Positions 47,505 through 58,300 of a stretch of DNA of 64,000 nt are shown here, one piece after another (within the stretch, counting starts at the first letter, position 1; every line of letters starts with the position of its first letter). Both the position numbers and the translations under genes were made by a program. The DNA lies in contig JARGPJ010000005.1 of assembly GCA_029212615.1 (NCBI GenBank), positions 62,001-126,000 of the forward strand, read 5' to 3'. The DNA is from Verrucomicrobiales bacterium. GTDB lineage: Bacteria; Verrucomicrobiota; Verrucomicrobiia; Verrucomicrobiales; DEV007. The notes below the pieces were generated by a model that worked only from the letters and a program-made list of their open reading frames with translations, searched no databases and was not told the origin of the DNA.

Positions 47505-49139
47505 TCACCCCTTAGCGAGAAGCAGATAGATAACGAGAACCGTCACGATGAGAATTCCGCCCACAATCGGCGCGGGTTTCCAGGGAGTGAGGTCGACAAC
47601 TTGCGCGTCCGCCTGCACGTAGCGGGTCGTCCGTCTCAATTTCATCCCGAGAGCAAGTTGCAGAAGGACGAGACCAATGAAGACGGCGCCCATGAAATGA
47701 TAACCTGAACCGAAGACGCTTCCGATCACATCACCACCGAGGAAAGTCCCCCACATCATGATCGCCAACCCTACCAGAATCGTGATAAAGGCGGAATGCC
47801 CGTCGACGCGTTTATTAAACATGCCCACGAGAATAACTGACAGCAACGGAATGAAATAAACGCCGTTCAACTTTTGAAAATAGCCAAAGATCCCCTCCTG
47901 CCCGAGAAAGATCACCGGTGCTCCAATCGCGGCACAGACAGCGACGATGGCACTGCAAAGTCGTCCTGATTTCACAACCTCTTCAGAGGTAGCTGTCTTA
48001 TTAATGACCTTCTTGTAAACCCCGAGTGAAAACAATGTCGCACTGGAGTTGAGAACCGAATTAAAAGTGGAAAGGATCGATCCGACAACCACGGCCGCAA
48101 AGAATCCAGTGAGTGCACCGGGAAGGACAAATCGAACCAGCGTTCCATAAACTCGTGCCCCCTCGCGCTCTCCATCAGCATTCATCAGTGCCTCGTTGAA
48201 CTCCGGATTCTGGCTCGCGATGTGAAGAGCAACGATGCCGGGCAGGACGAGGATGATCGGGGCAAGAATCTTAAAGAAAGCAGCAAGAAGGACCCCCTTC
48301 TGCCCTTCGGCGAGATTCTTCGCGCCAAAGGTACGCTGGATAATCTGCTGGTTCGTGCACCAGTAGAAAAAATTCAGAATGAGAACACCGGTAAACAACG
48401 TGGGCCAATGAACATCCTCCCCCGCTTTCCCCAGAGAGACAAAGGCATCGGGATTCTCCACCTTAATCTCTTTAAACACCGACGAAATTGACTGCCCGTC
48501 ACTGGCGGCAAATTGAATAGAGAACCAGGTGATCATCAAACCGCCGATAAGAAGACCCAGACCATTGAAGGTGTCTGAAACGGCCACCGCGCGAAGCCCG
48601 CCGAAAATTGCATAGGCGGATCCGACCAGCGCAATGAAGGCCACTACTACCCAAATCGTAGCGGTGTCACTCAGCCCGAGCAGCTCCGGCAAATTCAACA
48701 TATAGGCGAGGGCACTTGCTCCGCTGAAAAGCACGAAAGGCAGGAGAATCAGCATATAGGCAATGATGAAAATGCCTGTCGTCAGGGCCCGGACTTTTGC
48801 GTCATAACGCTCCTCCAGGAACTGAGGAATGGTCGCAATGCCGGACTTCAGATAACGGGGCAGAAAGAAGAGAGCCAGGACAACCAGAGAGCAACCGGCG
48901 ATCACCTCCCAAGCCATTACCGAAAGACCTTCCGCGAAGGAACCGGCATTCAAGCCGACAAGCTGTTCAGTGGAGAGATTGGTGAGGAGAAGGGAACCGG
49001 CAATCACGACACCGGTAAGACTCCTGCCCGCGAGGAAGAACCCTTCCTCCGTGCTTGTCGATTTACCGCGTGTAATCAGCCAGGTCAGGACCGCCACGAG
49101 AGCGGTGAAAAGAACAAAGGTAGTGAGCGTCAGGATCAT
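47505..49139 (-). CDS. SSS-family sodium:solute (sugar) symporter
   Basis: FFLAGRSLTGVVIAGSLLLTNLSTEQLVGLNAGSFAEGLSVMAWE; many TM segments; QQIIQRTFGAKNLAEGQKGVLLAAFFKI. Confidence 0.94.
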   Translation of the reverse strand: MILTLTTFVLFTALVAVLTWLITRGKSTSTEEGFFLAGRSLTGVVIAGSLLLTNLSTEQLVGLNAGSFAEGLSVMAWEVIAGCSLVVLALFFLPRYLKSGIATIPQFLEERYDAKVRALTTGIFIIAYMLILLPFVLFSGASALAYMLNLPELLGLSDTATIWVVVAFIALVGSAYAIFGGLRAVAVSDTFNGLGLLIGGLMITWFSIQFAASDGQSISSVFKEIKVENPDAFVSLGKAGEDVHWPTLFTGVLILNFFYWCTNQQIIQRTFGAKNLAEGQKGVLLAAFFKILAPIILVLPGIVALHIASQNPEFNEALMNADGEREGARVYGTLVRFVLPGALTGFFAAVVVGSILSTFNSVLNSSATLFSLGVYKKVINKTATSEEVVKSGRLCSAIVAVCAAIGAPVIFLGQEGIFGYFQKLNGVYFIPLLSVILVGMFNKRVDGHSAFITILVGLAIMMWGTFLGGDVIGSVFGSGYHFMGAVFIGLVLLQLALGMKLRRTTRYVQADAQVVDLTPWKPAPIVGGILIVTVLVIYLLLAKG

Positions 49140-49162
49140 GGGGATTTTTCAGAAAGGTGAAT

Positions 49163-50311
49163 TCACTCAGCCGAGAAGGCGTGGACCATTTTATGATAAT
49201 AGACATCACCGGGACGGAGCACTGATGAGGGTGCTTTCGGATTGTTCGGAGCGTCCGGAAAATTCTCCGTCTCGAGGCAGAGGGCGGTGCGGTAGGCATA
49301 GGCAACGCCGCCTTTTCCGGTCGCCGTTCCATCCAGAAAATTGCCACCATAGAACTGGACCGCAGGCTGGTTCGTCGAAAGAGTCATGACACGACCTGTC
49401 TCCGGATCCCTGACCCGTGCCGCCTCGTGCAGTTCACTGCCCTTCTCTGCATCAAGGACCCAGGCGTGATCGTAACCTCCCCCGAATTTGAGCGATTCGT
49501 AATCTTCGTCAACCCGTTCTCCGATCAAATGGGACGTCGTGAAATCCATCGGCGTTCCTTTGACAGGCTTCAGGACCCCTGTCGGAATCAATCCCGCATC
49601 AGTGGGAAGGTAGTTTCCCGCGAACAAAGTGAGCTCATGGTCATTGATTGAGGTGTTAGGGTCACCACTCAGATTCCAGTAACTGTGATGGACAATATTA
49701 AGAACCGTCGGGGCATCGGTAGTCGCACTGGCTTCCCACACGAGTTCATTGGCATCCGTCAGAGTATACGTCACTTCCACCACCAGATTCCCCGGGTATC
49801 CCTCTTCACCATCAGCACTGTGATAAGTCAGCTTAACCCCACGGGAGTCTTCCTCCTCAAAGCTTTCGCCGGACCAGAGAACTTTATCAAAACCTTTGAG
49901 TCCACCATGCAAGTGGCACGGAATGCCACCGGGATCATTGTTTGTCGCGAGGGTGTATTCCTTTCCTTCCAGCGTGAATTTTCCATTCGCGACCCGATTC
50001 CCGAAACGTCCCACCGTCGATCCGAAATATGACGTATTCGTCAGCCATCCCTCCAGCGAGTCATAGCCGTGGGTGACATCAGCAAATTTCCCGTCACGAT
50101 CCGGAACCGTGATGGAATCAAGGATAGCCCCGTATTCCGTAACCTTCGCCATCATCCCGTTCGCATTGGTGAGCGTATAAAGTGATACCTCCTCACCATC
50201 CGGCATCTTCCCGTGAAGGGATTCAACAACCGTCGACGCAGAGTCGGCATTTTCACAGGAACTAAGGGCACACATCACAACAAAAACAGGGATTAAGACA
50301 AGGGTTCTCAT
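49163..50311 (-). CDS. galM: Aldose 1-epimerase (mutarotase), lipoprotein
   Basis: Lipobox ALSSC; NANGMMAKVTEYGAILDSITVPDRDGKFADVTHGYDSLEGWL; GRFGNRVANGKFTLEGKEYTL; HHSYWNLSG; GGYDHAWVLD. Confidence 0.94.
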   Translation of the reverse strand: MRTLVLIPVFVVMCALSSCENADSASTVVESLHGKMPDGEEVSLYTLTNANGMMAKVTEYGAILDSITVPDRDGKFADVTHGYDSLEGWLTNTSYFGSTVGRFGNRVANGKFTLEGKEYTLATNNDPGGIPCHLHGGLKGFDKVLWSGESFEEEDSRGVKLTYHSADGEEGYPGNLVVEVTYTLTDANELVWEASATTDAPTVLNIVHHSYWNLSGDPNTSINDHELTLFAGNYLPTDAGLIPTGVLKPVKGTPMDFTTSHLIGERVDEDYESLKFGGGYDHAWVLDAEKGSELHEAARVRDPETGRVMTLSTNQPAVQFYGGNFLDGTATGKGGVAYAYRTALCLETENFPDAPNNPKAPSSVLRPGDVYYHKMVHAFSAE

Positions 50312-50335
50312 AAGGTTTAGTTAAAAATTGATGAT

Positions 50336-51481
50336 TTACAACGCATGAACTCCGGCACCATCAACGGCGGATGTTATGAAACTATCGGGCGAACGGCCAA
50401 ACTTTTCCTCAAAGGATTTTTTCTGCCTTTCACAGAAAGCCCCGGCCGAGTCACGGGCGACAAAAGTCACCGTCGAGCCACCGAAACCGCCGCCGGTCAT
50501 GCGCGACCCCACGACACCGAACTCTTCCGGCAAGTCGTAGGCGGAGGCCACGAGGTAGTCGAGTTCGGGACAACTCACTTCATAGTCGAGCCGAAGAGAA
50601 TCGTGGCTCGCCCTCATGAGACGAGCGAGCGCTTCACGGTCTGAAGACTGTAGCGCCCCGGCGAACTGGTCGACCCGCTCAAATTCACTCACGGCATGAC
50701 GAGCCCGCCGCGATAGTTTCTCATCCAGTTCACCAATCCGCGTTTCAAGCCCCGCCTTTCGAAGCTCATCAAAAGAGTTCAGATCCAAACGACGAAGAAT
50801 CTCGTCACAATCCTCGCGGCGTCGCTTGTATTCACCATCCCCCAGAGCGTGCTTTACCCTGGTATCAGTCGTGACAATAGCGAGTTCGGGTGGGAGCGGG
50901 ATCTGGCGGGTCGAAAGATCTGCGCAATTCAGGAGAAGGGCATGTCCCTTTTTCCCGGCACCCACCGCGAGCTGGTCCATGATTCCGCAGGGAACCCCGG
51001 CAAACTCATGTTCCGCCCGCTGGCAAAGGAGCGCACGATCGACCACATCCTGTTCGACTCCTGAAAGCGCTTCAACAACCAGGGCGATCGCTGTCTCCAG
51101 GGCAGCACTTGAACTGAGCCCCGCCCCCGTCGGCAAATCAGAAGAGATAGTGGCTTTGAAAGCAGGGATCTGAATGCCGGCATCCCGGTAGACCGAAAGC
51201 ACACCAATGACATAGTTCATCCACGACTCCGAAGGCTTCGTCCGTCTCTCGAGGCTTTTCAGATCGATCAAGGCAGGAGCCGTAAAGTCCATCCCCTCCG
51301 GCATGATCTCCACGACGCCGCTATTCGAAGGGGCCGCTTCGACGGTGAGATGTCGATTGATCGCGATCGGCATCACTTTTCCACCGAGATAATCAATGTG
51401 CTCGCCGATCAAATTAATACGTCCAGGCGCAATCACCCTGACCGGTGCTGATTCTCCATACTGTGATTCGAACGCTGACAT
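50336..51481 (-). CDS. galK: Galactokinase
   Basis: Start MSAFESQYGESAPVRVIAPGRINLIGEHIDYLGGKVMPIAI; LPTGAGLSSSAALETAIALV; GSRMTGGGFGGSTVTFV. Confidence 0.96.
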   Translation of the reverse strand: MSAFESQYGESAPVRVIAPGRINLIGEHIDYLGGKVMPIAINRHLTVEAAPSNSGVVEIMPEGMDFTAPALIDLKSLERRTKPSESWMNYVIGVLSVYRDAGIQIPAFKATISSDLPTGAGLSSSAALETAIALVVEALSGVEQDVVDRALLCQRAEHEFAGVPCGIMDQLAVGAGKKGHALLLNCADLSTRQIPLPPELAIVTTDTRVKHALGDGEYKRRREDCDEILRRLDLNSFDELRKAGLETRIGELDEKLSRRARHAVSEFERVDQFAGALQSSDREALARLMRASHDSLRLDYEVSCPELDYLVASAYDLPEEFGVVGSRMTGGGFGGSTVTFVARDSAGAFCERQKKSFEEKFGRSPDSFITSAVDGAGVHAL

Positions 51482-51577
51482 TGGGAGGGAGACTAGCGGC
51501 GTCCGGCGCAATCAGGCAACGAAATGCTATTGAGAAAGCGGGGCGTTGTTTGTAGAGATCGGACACTACAAGCCTTC

Positions 51578-52738
51578 ATGTCCACCCCTTCCCGCCGCCG
51601 CGTTGCACTCCTCGTCGAAACCTCCCTCGGTTCCGGCAGAGAGATTCTACGCGGTATTGGTCGATACGCCCGACATGCCGGAAACTGGCAACTTTTCCAT
51701 GCGGCAGGCGGGCTTGCTGATGCGATCCCCCACTGGATGAAGGACTGGAAGGGAGATGCCGTGATTGCCCGGATTCAGAATGCGGAGACACTCGAACAAC
51801 TCTCCAAACTCGATATCCCCGTGATCGACGTCCTCGGCGTTTGTGAAAATCAGTTCCCTCTCGTGCATGTCGACGACATCGCGATCGGGCATCTCGTGGG
51901 GCGTTATTTTGTGCAGCGAAACTACCAGCACTTCGGATTCTACGGGATCGCCGGAGAGAACTGGTCCGAGCGCCGGTGCAGCGCCTTTCGCGAGGAATGC
52001 GGAGAGGTAAAAACCTTCCACGAATTGAGTATTCCGCGCCGCCCGAAAGGAGAAGCCCCCGAACGATTCCAGCAAGTTCAGGAATGGGTGCGTCAACTGC
52101 CCAAACCGGCGGCGATCATGGTGTGCAGTGACCAGCGCGGCCTCGAACTACTCGAAGCCTGCCTTTCAGAAGACATCGCAGTACCGGAGGAAATCGCGGT
52201 TGTCGGCGTCGACAATGATGCCGCGCTCTGTGAAATCAGCGACCCACCCCTCAGCAGTGTGAGAGGTGGACACTTTAATGTCGGACTAGAAGCGGCCCGC
52301 AATATTGACCTTCTTCTCTCCGGAGAGAAGATGCCCGCAAAGTCAGTTCACATTCCCCCGAACGAATTAATCGAGCGGGAGTCTTCGGCGACCCACGCGA
52401 TTCTGGATCCCATTATCGCGCGGGGGGTTTCCTTCATCCGGCAGAATCTGGCCTCACCGATCACGAACGATCTGATCGCCCGGCATTGTGGAATCTCCCG
52501 AACTCTTTTTCAAAAAAGGTTCCGCGAAACAATGGGCCAATCGATTCGGGAATTCATTCTCGAGCGGAGAGTGGAGCGGGCACTCGTCCTGATCCGAACC
52601 AGTAATATCACCCTTGCCGATGTGGCCGAACGGAGCGGGTTTAAGCACCAGGAATACCTGGGCCAAATCATCAAAAAATCGACCGGGGAAACTCCCGGAC
52701 AAATCAGGCGTTCATCGCTCGAACCATCACCAGCCTGA
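51578..52738 (+). CDS. XylR-type transcriptional regulator (LacI-like sensor + AraC HTH)
   Basis: Start MSTPSRRRVALLVETSLGSGREILRGIGRYAR; EEIAVVGVDNDAALCEISDPPLSSV; C-terminal AraC HTH ISRTLFQKRFRETMGQSIREFILERRVERALVLI...EYLGQIIKKSTGETPGQIR. Confidence 0.94.
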   Translation: MSTPSRRRVALLVETSLGSGREILRGIGRYARHAGNWQLFHAAGGLADAIPHWMKDWKGDAVIARIQNAETLEQLSKLDIPVIDVLGVCENQFPLVHVDDIAIGHLVGRYFVQRNYQHFGFYGIAGENWSERRCSAFREECGEVKTFHELSIPRRPKGEAPERFQQVQEWVRQLPKPAAIMVCSDQRGLELLEACLSEDIAVPEEIAVVGVDNDAALCEISDPPLSSVRGGHFNVGLEAARNIDLLLSGEKMPAKSVHIPPNELIERESSATHAILDPIIARGVSFIRQNLASPITNDLIARHCGISRTLFQKRFRETMGQSIREFILERRVERALVLIRTSNITLADVAERSGFKHQEYLGQIIKKSTGETPGQIRRSSLEPSPA

Positions 52739-52748
52739 AGTGCGACCC

Positions 52749-53279
52749 TTATGTGTCTTCGTAGGAAGGAAAAAGATCCAGCACCTTTTCTGAAACTCCC
52801 TCGACCGTCGCAAAGTCTTCCGTCGCATCAGCTGAAGTCACCGGCGAAGCAGCCCGGAAGATTCCGGAAACTCCAATCGTGACCAGTCCGACGAGAATGG
52901 AAAAATAGCTGAAGGTAAGGACGCTTACCACGAGAAGAATCATCCCCACACCGAAAAGCGACCAGGTCAACGCCACGGCCACCGAATGGTTTTCGTAATG
53001 CTTTCGGCAAAGCCCGATCTCAATCTCTGGACGCTTTCCGAACCAGGTCAGCGGATTTCGTGGATTTCGCAGCGAAACAACGATCTGATTGGTTGCCGGT
53101 CGACCGCTTTTCAGGCAGATATCAGTGGGAAGATCCGGGTAATTTTCCACGATTAATGAATTGCCTGATCTTGATACAACCGGACCGGCAGTGTGAGGAA
53201 ACTCTTCACTTTCCGGAGGCACAGGTTCAATCACAGGAACAGTTCGTGGGCGGGAGACGGCGGCGGCTCGTGAACTCAT
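52749..53279 (-). CDS. Hypothetical membrane protein with Cys-containing N-terminal domain
   Basis: DICLKSGRPATNQIVVSLRNP...GLCRKHYENH followed by two TM segments. Confidence 0.78.
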   Translation of the reverse strand: MSSRAAAVSRPRTVPVIEPVPPESEEFPHTAGPVVSRSGNSLIVENYPDLPTDICLKSGRPATNQIVVSLRNPRNPLTWFGKRPEIEIGLCRKHYENHSVAVALTWSLFGVGMILLVVSVLTFSYFSILVGLVTIGVSGIFRAASPVTSADATEDFATVEGVSEKVLDLFPSYEDT

Positions 53280-53394
53280 ATCGTTTTACAAATCGACGCA
53301 TCAGCTGTGCCAAGAGAGATCACTAAACAAATATCTTCGCGTAGAAAAAATTCCCTTTTTCTGTCCAAATTTAGAACTGCCGGACCTTAAGCTG

Positions 53395-53934
53395 TTGATG
53401 ATGTCGGACTTGGACCCCAGCGAGCAGACCGAAGCCTACTTAAATCTGCTGAACAAACATGAGCGAAAACTTTCGGTTTACGTTCACACCCTTGTTCGTG
53501 ACCTCGCCGATGCCGAGGACATTATGCAGGCCTGCCGCCTCACGATGTGGAAGAGATTCTCCTCTTTCGAAGCAGGGTCGTCCTTTCCTGCCTGGGGAAA
53601 AAAGATCGCCCTGAATCAGATTCTTAACTACCGCCGTTCCGTGAAACGGAAACCTCTCCACACTGCCGACCCGGAATTTATCGAATCGGTTGCCAAAGAA
53701 ATCGACCGGCAGTCCGATGAACTTCTGGAGCGATCGGAAGCTCTCAAAGAATGTCTCCGGAAGCTCCCCGATCAGCAACGGCAGACCATTGTGCTTCGCT
53801 ACTATGATGGCTGCGAAATTGAAGAAATCGCCCGCACCACGGGACGAACCGGAGGAGCGGTCTACCGACTCCTCAGTCGCATTCGTCGCTCACTCAACGA
53901 ATGCATCACCAGCCGCCTGCGCCTCTCCGCATGA
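53395..53934 (+). CDS. ECF-subfamily RNA polymerase sigma factor
   Basis: Region 2 LVRDLADAEDIMQACRLTMWKRFSSFEAGSSFPAWGKKIALNQILNYRR; region 4 LRKLPDQQRQTIVLRYYDGCEIEEIARTTGRTGGAVYRLLSRIRRSL. Confidence 0.93.
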   Translation: MMMSDLDPSEQTEAYLNLLNKHERKLSVYVHTLVRDLADAEDIMQACRLTMWKRFSSFEAGSSFPAWGKKIALNQILNYRRSVKRKPLHTADPEFIESVAKEIDRQSDELLERSEALKECLRKLPDQQRQTIVLRYYDGCEIEEIARTTGRTGGAVYRLLSRIRRSLNECITSRLRLSA

Positions 53935-55307
53935 CTATTGAAGAACAAATCGACCTGTCTCTGGATAACCGTCTCACCGCTACGGAGCAAGCCGCACTTG
54001 AAGCGGCGCTGCTCTCTGATCCGGAATCCATGACGCTCTATGTGCAGCGACGCTGGCTCCATGCCGAGCTCTTGTGCGATCGCTCCCTGCTTTCAACCCC
54101 GGAAGAAGACTCACCCCTCAGAGAAACGAAAAAGGCCAAAGGATCCCTCCTCGCTCTTGCTGCCGCAGCGACGCTTTCTCTCTTCAGCCTTACCTCCTTC
54201 TTTCTCAAAGACCTGAACGAAAACCATCCTGTAGCCACTCTCATCGAGGCGGAAAACTGCCGCTGGGAAGGGTCGGATCTTCCGACGGCGGAGGGCGCGA
54301 GCCTCGGGACCGGCACCCTTTCTCTCGCGGAAGGGATGGCAACGATCCAGTTCGAAAGCGGAGCCACCGTGACCCTGGAAGCACCCACCGTTCTTGAAGT
54401 CGCCTCCTCGATGCGTTGCCGACTCATCGAAGGATCGGTCGTCGCTGAGGTTCCGGAATCCGCTCACGGGTTCACGATCGACACCGAAAAAATGGAAGTC
54501 ATCGACCTGGGAACCAGATTCGGAGTGACTAGCTCTACCGTGGGAGGCTCTCACGTTTTTGTCTTCGATGGAGAAGTGAAAGTGAGACAGGATGATCAGG
54601 AGAAAGCGAAACATATTTTCTCCGGCAAATCGCTGCACCTCGGGGCGCCCCCCGTCACCGCCGATCAGGAGATTGTCCAGCGCCCCCATCCTGAAAACGC
54701 ACTCTCAAACTGGATACCGGTTTCAACAGCCTTTGGAAAGGGCAAGGACGCCTACCTCCGGCGAACGGACCGGAGCGGGATGACAGGAAAAGATCCTCTC
54801 CTCATGGTAAAGCACACGGAGCTCGCCCCCGGAAATGAACGCCGTGCCCTCCTCACTTTCGACCTCGCCCGCATCGATCGATCAGGAATGCAGGATGCCA
54901 AACTCACCCTGATGATGGAATCCAGCGGACTGGGTTTTTCATCACTGGTACCCGATTCCACCTTCACCGTTTACGGTGCCCTCTCGCGAGGCACGCATCA
55001 GTGGAATGAATCGAAAATCACCTGGGAGAACTCGCCACACCTCACGAAGCCATCTCCTGAGAAAGCCCTCTTTGCGCCCCTTGCCCAATTCACCATCACT
55101 AAAGGCAGCGCTAGATCCCTCATCGAAATCGGATCGGATGAGCTCTCGCGTTTTCTCCTCTCAAACGATGATGAACTCGTGACCCTGCTTCTCGTGCGGG
55201 AAACCGGTGAATTCGACAAGCAGGGCCTCGTCCATGCGTTTGCGTCAAAAGAACACCCTTCCGGTCCCGCCCCTACGCTCTGGTTTCAACCTGCCCCCCG
55301 CCCATGA
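53931..55307 (+). CDS. FecR-domain protein with single TM and C-terminal DNRLRE-like domain
   Basis: ATGA overlap with sigma gene; MTIEEQIDLSLDNRLTATEQAALEAALLSDP; TM LLALAAAATLSLFSLTSFFL; VDLGTRFGV-type FecR motif (IDLGTRFGVTSS); DNRLRE-like AYLRRTDRSG...RALLTFDLARI. Confidence 0.85.
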   Translation: MTIEEQIDLSLDNRLTATEQAALEAALLSDPESMTLYVQRRWLHAELLCDRSLLSTPEEDSPLRETKKAKGSLLALAAAATLSLFSLTSFFLKDLNENHPVATLIEAENCRWEGSDLPTAEGASLGTGTLSLAEGMATIQFESGATVTLEAPTVLEVASSMRCRLIEGSVVAEVPESAHGFTIDTEKMEVIDLGTRFGVTSSTVGGSHVFVFDGEVKVRQDDQEKAKHIFSGKSLHLGAPPVTADQEIVQRPHPENALSNWIPVSTAFGKGKDAYLRRTDRSGMTGKDPLLMVKHTELAPGNERRALLTFDLARIDRSGMQDAKLTLMMESSGLGFSSLVPDSTFTVYGALSRGTHQWNESKITWENSPHLTKPSPEKALFAPLAQFTITKGSARSLIEIGSDELSRFLLSNDDELVTLLLVRETGEFDKQGLVHAFASKEHPSGPAPTLWFQPAPRP

Positions 55308-58300
55308 AGCGACTTGCCACCTGTTCCATTCTCTGTTCATCCCTTATTTCGCTCTGCGAGGGAGATGATCTGTCGTCACTGAAGTTCTTTGAAACCCACG
55401 TGCGGCCACTGCTCTCAGCGGAGTGCTACGAATGCCATGGCGCGGAAAAAGCCAAAGCCGGGCTGAGACTTGACCACCTCGACTTTATTCTCAAAGGCGG
55501 CGACACCGGCCCTGCTCTGGTCAGGCATGACCCCGGAAAATCACTTCTCATCGAAGCGGTGCGGCGAACCGATCCCGATTTTTCGATGCCTCCGAAAACC
55601 ACCCTGACAGATCAACAGATCGCCACCCTCGAGCAATGGATCTCGATGGGGGCACCATGGCCTGAAGAGAAAGTGACTGAGGTCGAACGCGATGAACACG
55701 GATTCACGAACGAGGACCGTGAATGGTGGGCCATTCAGCCGCTCGCCAAAGTCAGCCCTCCCGTCGAAAACGACGGCTGGGCCAAAAACGGGATCGATCA
55801 GTTCATCAGCCGGAAGCTGAAAGAGAATCACCTCAAGCCCTCCCCCGCCGCCACGCCGGAGGAGCTCGTCCGTCGACTCTACTTTGACCTGCACGGACTC
55901 CCTCCTTCAGCCGCGCAGAGCAGTGCCTTCGTCAACGCCTACCGGGCGAATCCGGATGAAGCGGTCGCGAACACCGTCGATGAACTCCTCGACAGCCCGC
56001 ACTACGGGGAGCGATGGGGGCAGCACTGGCTCGATGTCGTGCGCTATGCCGAAAGTGACGGATACCGCGCCGACGGATACCGGGCTGAAACGTGGCGTTA
56101 CCGCGACTATGTGATTCGTTCATTCAACGAAGACAAGCCCTACGATCAATTTGTGCGTGAGCAGCTCGCAGCCGATGAACTGACGCCCGGGGACCCCGAC
56201 TCACTCATCGCGACCGCCTTTCTTCGACTCGGCATCTACGAGTGGAATCAGCGGAATGCAGAAATGCAGTGGGATCTCATCCTCACCGAAATGACCAATG
56301 TCACCAGTGAAGCCTTTCTCGGGCTGGGGATGGGATGCGCTCAATGTCACGATCACAAGTTCGACCCCATCCTCCAGAAAGATTACTTTGCCCTCCAGGC
56401 GTTTCTCAATTCAACCTGGTGGCCCGAATCAGAACCCTTCGCGAGTCCTCAGGAGAAAGCGGACTATGAGAGAAAAGAAGCAAGCTGGAGAAAAGCAGCG
56501 GCACCGGTCCTGAAAAAACTGGAGGCGCTCACCGCTGAAAGAAAAGCCCGCAGCATCGACTTTGTTGTCGGACAGTTTCCCGAAGAGGTCCAGGAGATCT
56601 ACCGGACACCGGCCGGGGAGCGCACCGCCTACGAAGAACAAATTGCCCAACTTGTCCAGCGACAGGTCGACCACGGGGAGCGCCGCCTCGACTTCGAGAA
56701 AGATTTCTCGAAGGACAAGGCAAAACTGGCGAAGTATCAGAAACTGAAGGCCGAGCTGGCTGAACTAGATACGCTGAAACCCGCCCCCCTTCCCGCCGCC
56801 TTCGTCACCACCGATGTCGGACCGGACCCCGCCCAAACCTTTTTCAAAAAACGCGGCGAAAAAGTCACCGTCGAACCGGCCTTCCTCACCCTGCTTGATC
56901 CGGAAACCCCTGAGATCACTCCCACTGCAAACACCACCGGCCGCCGCACCGCACTCGCAAACTGGATCACCGACGAGGCGAACCCCTTCTCGACCCGCGT
57001 GATCGTGAACCGGATCTGGCAACGGCATTTCGGACGCGGCCTCGTCGCAACGCCGAACGATTTCGGCCGCCTCGGTGACCCGCCGAGCCATCCCGAACTT
57101 CTCGACTGGCTCACGGGGGAATTCCTCGAGCAGGGATGGCAGCTGAAACCTCTGCATCGCCTCATCACCACGAGCGCCACCTACCGACAGACCGCGAGAA
57201 GAGAACCGATGACTGAGGAATCCACCACCGATCCGGAGAACCGGCTTCTCTGGCGCTTTACTCCCCGCCGACTCGACGCCGAAGAAATCAGAGATGCCGG
57301 GCTCGCGATCTCAGGCGAGTTGGATCGCCACACCGGCGGCCCCTCCGTTGACGGAAAGATTCCCCGACGCTCTGTCTACGTGAAGAAACGACGCAACACG
57401 CGCGACCCCATGATTGGGGGATTCGACGCCCCCTCCGGATTCAGCTCCGCCCCGACCCGCCTCACCACGACCACGCCCAACCAGTCACTCATGCTCGTGA
57501 ACAGCGAATGGCCAATGGCGCGGGCGGAATCCTTCGCGAAAAACCTCCTCGCAGGAAAGGCGAAGGCCGATCAGAAAATGATCCGTCAATCCTTTGAAGC
57601 GGTCTTCGGTCGCCTCCCTGAGAGCGGGGAAATCACGCAGGCCTTAGCCTTTATCGAAAAGCAGCAGGAAGTCGTCGAAAGCTCTATCGCCGAGCCTGTT
57701 TACAAGTATCCCAATGAAACCGGTCTGCGTCCCGTCAGCCAGCAATTCAGTGGAATCGCCCCGGTCGAAACAGGTGATCAGTCACTCTGGCTTCAACCCG
57801 GAAGTCGCTTCGAAAAACTCGAAATCCATCAGGTGGATTGGCCGGAAGATTCGTTCACGATCGAAGCCGTTGCCCGTCTTGACCGTATTCAGAAGGACGC
57901 TTCCGTTAACACGCTCGCCTCGCGCTGGAACGGATCGCAGGAGGACACCGGTTGGAGCTTCGGAGTCACCAGTGAAAAGTCCCGCTACGATCCGCGGAAT
58001 TTCATTGTACAACTCACCGGTGACGACTTTCAGCACAACCGCATCTATGAAGTCGTCGCCTCCAATCTGCGTTTCCCTCTCAACAAACCGGTCTACTTTG
58101 CCGCGGCGATCTCAGCGCATCCCTGCGACAACGGAGGCACCGCCGGAAAGGTGACCTTCTACCTGAAAGACCTTTCCGATCCGGCATCCCCTCTGCAAAC
58201 GGAAACTGTTTCTCACGGCATCGTGGGAGGGCTGCAAACCGCGGATCAAGTGAAAGCGCTCCTCGGGGGACGGGATCAGAAAGGGCATCTCTGGGATGGG

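Noticed and set aside
51482-51577. Possible XylR-regulator operator between galK and the regulator
   Set aside because: The divergent arrangement makes one likely, but I could not see a convincing palindrome or direct repeat.
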